Both the position numbers and the translations under genes were made by a program. From Lachnospiraceae bacterium (GTDB taxonomy: Bacteria; Bacillota; Clostridia; Lachnospirales; Lachnospiraceae): a DNA stretch of 64,000 nucleotides. The number at the start of each line of letters is the position of its first letter. Position 1 is the stretch's first letter. This document shows positions 35,256 through 43,558 of the stretch, piece after piece. A model generated the notes under the pieces. It worked only from the letters and a program-made list of their open reading frames with translations, was not told where the DNA came from and searched no databases. The stretch covers positions 48,731-112,730 of the forward strand of contig JAFRYE010000051.1 in the NCBI GenBank assembly GCA_017441265.1. The letters are read 5' to 3'.

Positions 35256-37577
35256 ATGGACGAGAACAGACAGTCAGGAAGAAAGAAAAATGTCACCGGT
35301 TCTGTTGACGGCGCGCACAGAAGAGGCTCTGGCCTCGGTAGCGGTTCTGTCGGTTCGCAGAACGGATATTCCGGAAGACGGCGCGAGTCTTTCCGGCCGG
35401 GCGGTGACGGAGAGAGTTCGGGCGGTCACGGCGTGACCCGCGCCGGAGGAGTCAGTATTCTGGCGATCATCGGCGTCATCCTTTACATGCTCATCGGCGG
35501 CAAATTCAGCGGCACGCAGGTGGAGGATCAGACCCCGCAGGACGGCGATCATACGGCGGTTAACGAACAGCAGGTTGACAACACCGTTGCGAAGGGCTCC
35601 CGCAATAAGTACACGACGATCAAAGGAAACGGTAAAGACACCGTTACGATCCTGGTGTATATGTGCGGTACGGACCTTGAGTCCAAGCACGGTATGGCGA
35701 CGAACGACCTCAGCGAGATGGCTTCCGCGAAACTCGGAAGCAACGTGAACATCATCGTTTACACCGGCGGCTGCTCCAAGTGGAAGACCAGCGGTATCAG
35801 CAATTCCGTGAACCAGATCTATCAGGTGAAGAACGGAAACCTGACGCAGCTGAAGGACAATTACGGCAAGGGCGCGATGACGGATCCGACGACCCTCACC
35901 GATTTCATTAAGTACGGCACACAGAATTTCCCGGCCGATCGTATGGAGTTGATCCTCTGGGATCACGGCGGCGGATCGGTCAGCGGTTACGGCTATGATG
36001 AGAAAAATGTTTCCAGCGGCTCCATGAGCCTTGCGGGAATCAACAAAGCCCTCAGCAACGCCGGCGTGAAGTTCGACTTCATCGGCTTTGACGCCTGCCT
36101 GATGGCGACGGCGGAGACGGCGCTGATGCTCGACTCGTACGCGGATTACCTGATCGCGTCCGAGGAGACGGAGCCCGGTATCGGCTGGTATTACACGAAC
36201 TGGCTGAACAAGTTCGCTGCGAACACGTCCATGGCGACTGTGGATGTCGGCAAGATCATCGTCGACGATTTTGTGTCGGAGTGCAAGCGTCGCTGCAACG
36301 GACAGAAGACGACGCTTTCCGTGATCGACCTTGCGGAGTTCGCGAACACGATCCCGAAGAACCTGACGAATTTTGCGAAGTCCGTCAACGGCAAACTGGA
36401 GAAGAAAGAGTATCAGGAGATTTCCGACGCGCGTAAGAACACGCGTGAGTTTGCGGTTTCTTCGAGAATCGACCAGGTCGACCTTGTGGATCTTGCGAAC
36501 AATGTCGGAACCGACGAGGCGAAGGCTTTGGCTTCTGCAATTCAGAAGGCCGTTAAGTACAACCGCACCTCGACCAATATGAGCAACTGCTACGGCGTGT
36601 CCATTTATTTTCCGTACAATGCAACGGGCAAGGTGGACAGCGCATGCAAGACCTATAACCAGATCGGTATGGACAGCGAATACGCAAGCTGCATCCGCAA
36701 GTTCGCGAGCCTTGAAACCGGCGGTCAGGTATCGGCAGGCGGTTCGACGTCGACTACCAGTTTGATCGGTACTTTGCTTGGCGGCGGCGGAACCAGCGGT
36801 TCCTCCGGCAGTTCCGACCTGATCAGCGGTTTGCTGTCGAGCTTCCTCGGCGGTGGCAGAAGCATCGCCGGACTCGATGAGTCGAACACCGAATTCATGA
36901 ACGATCTGGATGTTTCTTCCGCAACGCAGTACTATGCGGAGAACTATCTCGACGCAAGCAAGCTTGTCTGGACCGCGAGCGGTTCGGACTATACGATGTC
37001 CATCTCCAAGGATCAGTGGGCGATCATCCGCAGCATCGACAAGAACATGTTCCTCGATGACGGCGAAGGCTTCGTCGATCTCGGTCTGGACGAGTTGTTC
37101 GAATACAAGGACGGCGTTCTCACGGGCGACATGGAAAAGACCTGGCTCGGCATCAACGGTCAGCTGGTTGCATACTATCACACGGACACGGAAAAGGATG
37201 CGGAGACCGGCGCTTATCTTTACTACGGTTACATTCCCGCACTCCTCAACGGCGAACGTGTGAAACTGCTCGTTGAGTTCGATGCGAACGGCAAGGGCAA
37301 AGTTGTCGGTGCGACCACGAATTACAAAAACAACGAAACCGATACGGTTGCCAAGGACATCGTCGAGATCGCGAACGGCGACAAGATCGATTTTCTGTGC
37401 GATTACTACAGCTACGATTACAACTATCAGGACAGTTACATGCTCGGCGACCAGATTACCGTGAACGGCGATCTCATTGTGACCGATCTTGCGATCACCG
37501 GTCAGAAAGCGGTTATTTCCTATCGTTTCACCGACATGTACAACAAGGCATACTGGACGGATCCGGTTACCAAATAA
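35256..37577 (+). CDS. Membrane-anchored clostripain-family (C11) cysteine peptidase
   Basis: A 773-residue product from ATG 35256 (AGAAAGAAGGAA upstream). A basic, Gly/Ser-rich N-terminus (1-62) precedes one helix (about 65-82); the rest should lie outside the cell. The C11 domain spans about 128-500, with the catalytic histidine in LILWDHGGGSVSG (H237) and the catalytic cysteine in GFDACLMA (C281). A Gly/Ser/Thr-rich linker (about 495-540) leads to a C-terminal beta-rich domain of about 230 residues. C11 peptidases usually cut after Arg or Lys and self-activate. Neither substrate nor the role of the C-terminal domain is known. Confidence 0.92.
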   Translation: MDENRQSGRKKNVTGSVDGAHRRGSGLGSGSVGSQNGYSGRRRESFRPGGDGESSGGHGVTRAGGVSILAIIGVILYMLIGGKFSGTQVEDQTPQDGDHTAVNEQQVDNTVAKGSRNKYTTIKGNGKDTVTILVYMCGTDLESKHGMATNDLSEMASAKLGSNVNIIVYTGGCSKWKTSGISNSVNQIYQVKNGNLTQLKDNYGKGAMTDPTTLTDFIKYGTQNFPADRMELILWDHGGGSVSGYGYDEKNVSSGSMSLAGINKALSNAGVKFDFIGFDACLMATAETALMLDSYADYLIASEETEPGIGWYYTNWLNKFAANTSMATVDVGKIIVDDFVSECKRRCNGQKTTLSVIDLAEFANTIPKNLTNFAKSVNGKLEKKEYQEISDARKNTREFAVSSRIDQVDLVDLANNVGTDEAKALASAIQKAVKYNRTSTNMSNCYGVSIYFPYNATGKVDSACKTYNQIGMDSEYASCIRKFASLETGGQVSAGGSTSTTSLIGTLLGGGGTSGSSGSSDLISGLLSSFLGGGRSIAGLDESNTEFMNDLDVSSATQYYAENYLDASKLVWTASGSDYTMSISKDQWAIIRSIDKNMFLDDGEGFVDLGLDELFEYKDGVLTGDMEKTWLGINGQLVAYYHTDTEKDAETGAYLYYGYIPALLNGERVKLLVEFDANGKGKVVGATTNYKNNETDTVAKDIVEIANGDKIDFLCDYYSYDYNYQDSYMLGDQITVNGDLIVTDLAITGQKAVISYRFTDMYNKAYWTDPVTK

Positions 37578-37610
37578 ACCCGTCCGAAAGATGAATAAGA
37601 CATATCCTTC

Positions 37611-37640
37611 CGACCCGGGGTACCTGTGTGCCCCGGGTCG
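37611..37640 (+). other. Strong hairpin between peptidase and deacetylase genes
   Basis: CGACCCGGGG/CCCCGGGTCG ten-pair stem, ten-base loop, no T run. It may stabilise or separate parts of a common mRNA rather than terminate. Confidence 0.55.
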
Positions 37641-37672
37641 TGGGGTGAAGAAAGTAAGGGGCAGAGATTATC

Positions 37673-39418
37673 ATGAATAACAGCCACGGGCATACGGGAA
37701 AGAAGAGCAGTCGGGCCAAGCGCAGGAAGATGCGCAAGATCCGGCATATTGTCGTGCGTGTCGCTTTGCTTTTCCTCGCAATGTACTTCGCGTACAGCCT
37801 GGCATTCGGACAGCGCGGGATCAAGGTGACTCCAATCGGCGTCACGGCGCTCACGATCGACATCGGAACGCATTACAACGACAAGGGTGCGAAAGCGCAT
37901 TATGAGGGCATTCTGCCCTTCAGCGGAAAGGATTTGGTGGTTGAGAAGATCGGCAGCGTGGACACGAGTGCGATCGGTGATTACAAGATCGTCTATCGGG
38001 CGACCTACCGCGGCAAGACGGCGGAGACGGCTCGTCTCGTGCGAGTGCGCGATCTCACGGCACCTGTCATTGAGCTTCAGACGAAAGACGACTACTATAC
38101 CCCGTTCGGGCATCCCTATGAGGAGGAAGGATTCACGGCCACCGACGCCATTGACGGCGATCTTACCAATAAGGTGACTGTCGAGGAACTCTCGAACGGA
38201 ACGGTTTTATATACGGTTGAGGATAAGTCCGGCAACATTGCGTCGGTGATCCGCAAGATTCCTTACGACGACCGTGTCGCGCCGGAGATCACACTCGCCG
38301 GAGAGGAACTCATCCGCATCAATTTGGAAGACCCGTATGTCGAGCCCGGATTCACGGCGGTCGACGACTGTGACGGCAATGTCACGGCCGGTGTCACGGT
38401 TTCGACGAAGCCCGGCGCTGAGGCAAATGAAACCATCTACGTTTACGAGGCAAAGGATTCCCACGGCAATGTTTCTCAGGCGTTCCGCACCGTGGTGCGC
38501 CGCAATCCGAGCATTCCGCTGATCGAGCTTACGGGCGACGAGAACATGGTTCTTACCGGCGGCTTGTGGTACAAGGAGCCGGGATATACGGCCACCGACA
38601 AGGAGGACGGCGATATCACGGAAAATGTGACCGTCGAGGGTGAAGTGGAATACTACCATGTCGGCACATACACGCTTACCTACCGAGTGAAAGACTCTGA
38701 AGGCAATGAGACGAGCGTACAGCGTACCGTCACGGTACAGAGCCTCGGCGATCCTTATGCGAACATCGTCAGCACCGGCGGCAAGACTATCTACTTAACG
38801 TTTGACGACGGTCCCAGCGCGCACACCAAGCGGTTGCTTGAGGTGCTTCGAAAGTACGGGGTGAAGGCAACATTTTTCGTGACGGGCAATCATTCGGAAT
38901 ACCGCGACAGAATTGTGGAAGCGGCAGCCGACGGACATACGATCGCCGTGCACACGTACACGCATAACTACTCCGTGATCTACAAGGGAGAGAAGGCGTA
39001 TTTCGATGATTTCAACAAGGTCAATGATATTATCGAGGATTTGACCGGCAAACGTGCGACGATCATGCGTTTCCCAGGCGGCAGCTCCAACACCATAAGC
39101 AAGAAATCCTGTGAAGGTGTCATGACGAAGCTGGTTCAGGATATGAACGATCTCGGCATCCAGTATCAGGACTGGAATGTTCTGAGTGGTGATGCGAGCT
39201 CGACGCCGATCGACACGGCCAAAGTAATCTCCAACGTGAAAAACGGAATTACGTACAACAGCAAGAACGACCGCGCATCCATCGTCCTGCAGCATGACAC
39301 GGTCGGCTACTCCGTGGACGCTGTGGAATCGGTCATCAAATGGGCGCTCGAGAACGGCTATACATTCCTGCCGCTTTCGATGGATTCGCCGCACGCTCAT
39401 CAGAAGGTCGCGAACTAA
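37673..39418 (+). CDS. Ig-like repeat polysaccharide deacetylase (NodB family), membrane-anchored
   Basis: A 581-residue product. One helix at about 25-46 anchors it. An N-terminal domain (about 50-125) is followed by three DUF5011-type Ig-like repeats, each with a PG[FY]TA or EEGFTA turn and a D.DG[DN][LIV]T motif (near 150, 225 and 305). The C-terminal NodB domain (about 365-575) has an intact motif 1 YLTFDDGPS, metal histidines in HTYTHNY, the RFPGGSSN motif and a late LQHDT. The likely substrate is a cell-wall polysaccharide, with the Ig-like part spanning the wall. Unlike the deacetylase at 29440, its metal site is complete. A perfect terminator follows. Confidence 0.95.
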   Translation: MNNSHGHTGKKSSRAKRRKMRKIRHIVVRVALLFLAMYFAYSLAFGQRGIKVTPIGVTALTIDIGTHYNDKGAKAHYEGILPFSGKDLVVEKIGSVDTSAIGDYKIVYRATYRGKTAETARLVRVRDLTAPVIELQTKDDYYTPFGHPYEEEGFTATDAIDGDLTNKVTVEELSNGTVLYTVEDKSGNIASVIRKIPYDDRVAPEITLAGEELIRINLEDPYVEPGFTAVDDCDGNVTAGVTVSTKPGAEANETIYVYEAKDSHGNVSQAFRTVVRRNPSIPLIELTGDENMVLTGGLWYKEPGYTATDKEDGDITENVTVEGEVEYYHVGTYTLTYRVKDSEGNETSVQRTVTVQSLGDPYANIVSTGGKTIYLTFDDGPSAHTKRLLEVLRKYGVKATFFVTGNHSEYRDRIVEAAADGHTIAVHTYTHNYSVIYKGEKAYFDDFNKVNDIIEDLTGKRATIMRFPGGSSNTISKKSCEGVMTKLVQDMNDLGIQYQDWNVLSGDASSTPIDTAKVISNVKNGITYNSKNDRASIVLQHDTVGYSVDAVESVIKWALENGYTFLPLSMDSPHAHQKVAN

Positions 39419-39435
39419 ACAGAGACTGTAAAACG

Positions 39436-39477
39436 AAAGAAACGAGGCCGCTCACCCCTGAGCGGCCTCGTTTCTTT
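39436..39477. terminator. Perfect 19-pair bidirectional terminator
   Basis: AAAGAAACGAGGCCGCTCA, loop CCCC, and its exact complement ending TTTCTTT. Confidence 0.93.
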
Positions 39478-39506
39478 GGGCATGCCTTTTCACAGGCGCA
39501 AACCGA

Positions 39507-39840
39507 GGCATCGCCGAAGCATTCAAAAAACGGAAAGAGAGCCGGAAGGACGCAGTCGAAAGCGTGAAAGGGCATTGCGACATGCGCGAGTTTTCTCGCG
39601 CATGGGCGACTTAGGATGCGCGGCGGGCGCATAGGCAGTTTCGAGGACTGTTTGAGCGAAGCGAGTTCCGCAGAAACTGTCTTGAATATGCGCCCAACGT
39701 ACATCCTTAGTCAGCCTAAGCAGCTCTTGAACGCTCCGGCTTCGTCCTTCCGGCTGTTCTTTCTTGGTAGCTCTTGAACGCTCCGGCTTCGTCCTTCCGG
39801 CTGTTCTTTCTTGGTAGCTCTTGAATGCTTCGGCGATGCC
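39507..39840. repeat. Large nested palindromic intergenic element, copy A
   Basis: Twenty-base perfect inverted arms (39507-39526 and 39821-39840) bound 334 bases. Inside are middle arms GACTTAGGATG and CATCCTTAGTC (39608-39618, 39702-39712) and GGGCGCATA/TATGCGCCC (39625-39633, 39687-39695). The core hairpin CAGTTT...AAACTG (39636-39679) contains TCGAGGACTGT, GAGCGAAGCGAG and TTCCGCAG. No open frame is credible. It fills most of the 497-base gap between the deacetylase and pilT. Confidence 0.8.
39722..39833. repeat. 47-base tandem repeat inside copy A
   Basis: Two identical 47-base units (39722-39768, 39769-39815) and the first 18 bases of a third with two changes. The unit begins AGCTCTTGAACGCTCC and ends TTCTTTCTTGGT. 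Part of it is complementary to the left flank near 39530-39550. Confidence 0.9.
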
Positions 39841-39851
39841 CGTTTTGCCTG

Positions 39852-39886
39852 CAAAAAAGAAGCCTCGGAAATTCCGAAGCTTCTTT
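39852..39886 (-). terminator. Terminator of pilT
   Basis: AAGAAGCTTCGGAA/TTCCGAGGCTTCTT stem read on the minus strand, followed by TTTT. Confidence 0.85.
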
Positions 39887-39915
39887 TGATTTGCTCTGCT
39901 TTTGAAATGAACCGA

Positions 39916-40974
39916 TCAGAAGTTTCCGTGAATAGCCTTAACAAGCGACTGCGGATCCGAGGAAACCTTCTTTGCTTCGGTGATGGAGACGAGATCGCGG
40001 CGAACCAGGTCGGCGAGAGCTTCGTTCATGGTGCTCATGCCCTGCGAGCGGCTCTGCTGGAGAACGCTGGGGATCTGGATCGTCTTGCTCTCACGAATGA
40101 GGTTCGTGACAGCCGGCGTAGCCAACATAACTTCGGAAGCGAGAACGCGGCCGTTGCCGTCCTTCATCGGAAGAAGCTGCTGTGTGAATACGCCGCGGAT
40201 AACGTTGGCGAACTGAGCACGGATCTGCTCCTGAGCTTCCAACGGGCTCGCGTCGATGATACGCTCGACGGTCTGAGCAGCGGATGTGGTGTGCAGGGTT
40301 GAAAGAACGAGGTGACCGGTCTCGGCAGCGGTGATGGCTGCGGAGATGGTCTCATAGTCACGCATCTCACCTACGAGGATAACGTCCGGGTCCTCACGGA
40401 GAGCGGAGCGGAGAGCGAGCGCGAAGGATTCAACGTCCTTGCCGACCTCACGCTGATGGATCATCGCCTTGTTGTGAGGATATACGTACTCGATCGGGTC
40501 CTCGATCGTCATGATGTGACGAGCGGAATTCATGTTGATGTAGTTAACGATGGAAGCCAGCGTCGTGGACTTACCGGAACCGGTAGGACCGGTGATCAAT
40601 ACAAGTCCGCGAGGCGTCTCCGCCATGGAGCGGATTGCAGTGGGAAGACCGAGCTTCTCGAAGGTCGGGATATCCTGCTGCAGGATACGGATGCTTGCGG
40701 CGAGGTTGTTACGCTGATGATACACGTTGGCACGGATACGAAGACCGTCCGGCATCATAACGCCGACATCGAGGTCCTTACCGGAGTTAACCCAGTTCTT
40801 CTGATCCTCGGTCAGGATGGAGTAAATCATCTGCTTGGACTCTTCCGCGGTGGGAACGGGATCCAAAATGGTCAGGACGCCGTAGCGTCTGACAGCCAGA
40901 GCGGTACCGACAGTGATATGAATATCGGAGCACTGCTGCTTTCTGGCGTAGTTCATAATCTCTTCGAATGTCAT
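39916..40974 (-). CDS. pilT: PilT-like type IV pilus retraction ATPase
   Basis: A 352-residue hexameric ATPase. Residues 1-95 form the N-terminal PAS-like domain. The core has Walker A GPTGSGKST, the Asp-box region MTIEDPIEYVY, Walker B DPDVILVGEMRD and the His-box segment GHLVLSTLHTTSA. A PilT-specific arginine-rich C-terminal region (QLLPMKDGNGRVLASEVM) follows. ATG 40974 is chosen because AAGGGGG lies upstream; the in-frame ATG at 40992 lacks a binding site. No pilin, PilB, PilC or PilM-Q gene lies in the window, so its partners must be elsewhere. Length and motifs are normal. Confidence 0.95.
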   Translation of the reverse strand: MTFEEIMNYARKQQCSDIHITVGTALAVRRYGVLTILDPVPTAEESKQMIYSILTEDQKNWVNSGKDLDVGVMMPDGLRIRANVYHQRNNLAASIRILQQDIPTFEKLGLPTAIRSMAETPRGLVLITGPTGSGKSTTLASIVNYINMNSARHIMTIEDPIEYVYPHNKAMIHQREVGKDVESFALALRSALREDPDVILVGEMRDYETISAAITAAETGHLVLSTLHTTSAAQTVERIIDASPLEAQEQIRAQFANVIRGVFTQQLLPMKDGNGRVLASEVMLATPAVTNLIRESKTIQIPSVLQQSRSQGMSTMNEALADLVRRDLVSITEAKKVSSDPQSLVKAIHGNF

Positions 40975-41172
40975 GAGAGGAGCCCCCTTCATATTTTATC
41001 GCATATCGAAAGCCCCGCGGAAAAAACAAAAATACCCTCTCTCAAGGCTCCCAAAATACATATTCCAGTATAACACAACCATTTGCCGAATGGCTATGGA
41101 TTACATAAAAGAATTATAACACTTTCTAATGATTATGATAAGTAATACTTAACAAACGGAGCGGATTTGACA

Positions 41173-41228
41173 TTGACAACCCTTGTGTACCGTGGTATAG
41201 TTAACGCGTTAATTGTTAACGTGTTAAC
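41173..41228 (+). promoter_or_regulatory. Promoter and palindromic operator of the marR-ABC operon
   Basis: TTGACA (41173-41178) and TATAGT (41196-41201) with a 17-base spacer. An overlapping 29-base near-palindrome (41200-41228) consists of GTTAACGCGTTAA, TT and GTTAACGTGTTAAC. It covers the transcription start, the expected place for autorepression by the MarR protein encoded just downstream. Confidence 0.85.
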
Positions 41229-41248
41229 TTGCAGGAAGGGAGGGCATT

Positions 41249-41743
41249 GTGGCTGCGAATAAAAGTACGGATATTCCGGGCGGAGGTCCGGATCATTTTC
41301 AGATAGTTATGTCGTTTTTGCGGACCGATCGGTTCCACCGTTGCGCTGCGGAGTCTCAGGTGAAGAAGCTGGGGATCCACAGGAGCCAGCACATGATGCT
41401 GATGCATTTGGCGCACTGTCAGGAGCCGCCCACGCAGGCGGAACTTGCGAAGGCGTTTGAGATCAGTCCCGCGGCCGTAACGGTCACGCTACAGAAGCTT
41501 GAGAAGGCCGGCTTTGTAGCAAGACGCGCCATCGACGGCAACAACCGGGCAAAATACATCACGATCACCCCGGCGGGCATGGATATCGTGCGCTGTTCCT
41601 GGGAATTGTACAAAGCGCTCGATGAGGCGATGCTGTCCGGGCTCTCGGAAGACGATCTGCGCAAATTCGCGGACGTACTCGCGCGGATGCAGGACAATCT
41701 GCGCAGCTTCAGCCCCGAGGTTGCCACGCTTGATCAAACATGA
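41249..41743 (+). CDS. MarR-family transcriptional regulator
   Basis: A 164-residue winged-helix repressor, GTG start at 41249 after GGAAGGGAGGG. The DNA-binding region spans about 60-125: TQAELAKAFEISPAAVTVTLQKLEKAGFVARRAIDGNNRAKYITITPAG, with the wing at DGNNRAKY. Flanking helices serve for dimerisation. It is the first gene of an operon with two ABC exporter half-transporters, and the palindrome over its promoter is the probable operator. Typical members are released from DNA by the drugs their operon exports. Confidence 0.94.
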   Translation: MAANKSTDIPGGGPDHFQIVMSFLRTDRFHRCAAESQVKKLGIHRSQHMMLMHLAHCQEPPTQAELAKAFEISPAAVTVTLQKLEKAGFVARRAIDGNNRAKYITITPAGMDIVRCSWELYKALDEAMLSGLSEDDLRKFADVLARMQDNLRSFSPEVATLDQT

Positions 41744-41773
41744 AACAGAAGTAAGAAAGGAAATAGAAAACAC

Positions 41774-43555
41774 ATGGAACGTTTAAAATGGTCCAAGTAC
41801 ATCAAGCCGTACAAGGCGTTCTTCATTCTCGGACCCCTGTGTATGATCGTCGAGGTCATCGGTGAGCTGATCATGCCGAAACTTCTGGCGGTCGTGCTCA
41901 ACGGAGCCAAGGATTCGACGCTGACCGTTGGCACAAGCCTCGGGGTTATGGCATTGATGATCCTGGTGGCCGTGGTCATGATGGCCGGCGGCATCGGCGG
42001 CGCTTATTTTGCGTCGAAGGCGTCAGTAAGTTTTGCTGCGGATCTCCGCGCGGACGGCTATCGCCGGATTCAGCAGTATTCATTTGCCAACATTGACAAA
42101 TTCTCCACAGGCTCGCTGGTAACGCGTCTGACGAACGATATCACGCAGGTGCAGAACATGATCAATATGGGGCTTCGTATGGCTCTCCGTGCGCCCGGCA
42201 TGATGATCGGTGCGCTCATCATGGCGATCATCCTCAACCCGCCGTTGTCGGTTGTCTTTGCGATCTCGGTGCCGTCGATGCTCATCGTTGTCGGAGGTAT
42301 CATCATGACCGGCTTCCCGCGGTTCGGACGCGTTCAGAAGAAGGTTGACGGATTGAACTCGACCGTTCAGGAAAATGTCACGAACGTGCGCGTTGTGAAG
42401 AGCTTCGTGCGCGAGGATTTCGAGACGGAGAAGTTCCACGAGGCCAACGCAAACCTGAAGGCGGCCGGCATCTCCGCGGCGAAGGTCATGATCTTCATGT
42501 CCCCGGTCATGACGCTGTTCATGAACGGAACGGTCATCGCGGTCGTGCTCTTGGGCGGACCGATGGTTCTTAAGGAGAGCAGCGATTTCATGATCGGCGA
42601 TCTCTCCGCATTCCTGACGTACGTTACGCAGATCCTCTCGTCGCTTGTCATGGTGACGTTCATGCTGATGTTCTCCTCCCGTGCGCTGGCTTCGGCAAAG
42701 CGTATCCGCGAGGTGATGGAGGAGCCGCTCGATCTGACGGACGACAATGCGACGCGGAAAGACCTTGTGGTAGAGCGCGGCGATATCACGTTTAAGAATG
42801 TCTCCTTCCGCTACTACAAAAACAGTGAAGAGAAGGTTTTGAACAATATCAACCTGGAGATCCCGGCGGGATCCACGGTCGGCATCATCGGTTCCACGGG
42901 ATGCGGCAAGACGACTCTTGTTTCGATGATTCCGAGACTGTACGACTGTGACGAGGGCGAGGTTTTGGTCGACGGAGTGAACGTCCGCGACTACTCGCTG
43001 TATAACCTCCGCGAGGGCGTTTCGATGGTGCTGCAGAAGAATACGCTCTTCTCCGGAACGGTTATGGAGAACCTTCAGTGGGGCGATGAGAACGCCTCTC
43101 CGGAAGAGGTTCGGCGCATGGCCGAGTACGCGCAGGCCGACAAGTTCGTCTCCTCGTTCAAAGACGGTTACGACTCGCAGATCGAGCAGGGAGGAACCAA
43201 CGTCTCCGGTGGTCAGAAGCAGCGTCTGTGTATTGCAAGAGCCCTTCTGAAGAAGCCGAAGATACTGATCCTCGACGACTCGACGAGCGCTGTCGACACG
43301 GCGACCGAGGCTCAGATCCGGAAGGCATTTTCCGAGAAAGCCGTTGCCGGCGAAGCTTCGGATCCGTACACGGAAAATCTCCGCAAGGCAACGAAACTGA
43401 TCATCGCCCAGCGCATCACTTCCGTGCAGGATGCCGACACCATCATTGTTATGGATGACGGCGTGATCACCGGCATGGGGACGCACGATGAACTTCTCGC
43501 AAACAATACCGAGTACCGCGAGATCTATGAATCGCAGACGGGAAAGGGGGCGTGA
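41774..43555 (+). CDS. ABC exporter half-transporter with degenerate ATP site
   Basis: A 593-residue protein with a six-helix membrane domain (1-310) fused to an ATPase domain. Walker A is GSTGCGKTT and signature VSGGQKQRL. After Walker B it has LILDDSTSAVD, with Asp replacing the catalytic Glu, and the switch region reads IIAQRI, with Gln replacing His. Both changes are typical of the non-hydrolysing half of heterodimeric exporters such as TM287/288 or BmrCD. The partner gene begins three bases downstream. Substrates are probably drugs or lipids; MarR control fits a drug-responsive pump. Confidence 0.95.
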   Translation: MERLKWSKYIKPYKAFFILGPLCMIVEVIGELIMPKLLAVVLNGAKDSTLTVGTSLGVMALMILVAVVMMAGGIGGAYFASKASVSFAADLRADGYRRIQQYSFANIDKFSTGSLVTRLTNDITQVQNMINMGLRMALRAPGMMIGALIMAIILNPPLSVVFAISVPSMLIVVGGIIMTGFPRFGRVQKKVDGLNSTVQENVTNVRVVKSFVREDFETEKFHEANANLKAAGISAAKVMIFMSPVMTLFMNGTVIAVVLLGGPMVLKESSDFMIGDLSAFLTYVTQILSSLVMVTFMLMFSSRALASAKRIREVMEEPLDLTDDNATRKDLVVERGDITFKNVSFRYYKNSEEKVLNNINLEIPAGSTVGIIGSTGCGKTTLVSMIPRLYDCDEGEVLVDGVNVRDYSLYNLREGVSMVLQKNTLFSGTVMENLQWGDENASPEEVRRMAEYAQADKFVSSFKDGYDSQIEQGGTNVSGGQKQRLCIARALLKKPKILILDDSTSAVDTATEAQIRKAFSEKAVAGEASDPYTENLRKATKLIIAQRITSVQDADTIIVMDDGVITGMGTHDELLANNTEYREIYESQTGKGA

Positions 43556-43558
43556 GAG

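Noticed and set aside
35274..37181. Long open frames antisense to genes, for example 635 codons opposite the C11 peptidase (also about 604-1986, 20024-21472 and 42080-43486).
   Set aside because: They lack ribosome binding sites and domain signatures, are rich in Arg, Val and His as expected of reverse-frame shadows in codon-biased DNA, and lie wholly within well-supported genes.
37611..37640. Terminator between the C11 peptidase and the deacetylase.
   Set aside because: The hairpin is strong but no T run follows, so it is listed only as a hairpin.
39722..39833. Possible CRISPR array at the 47-base repeats.
   Set aside because: The units are directly adjacent without spacers, no cas genes are nearby, and the repeats form one arm of a larger palindrome.
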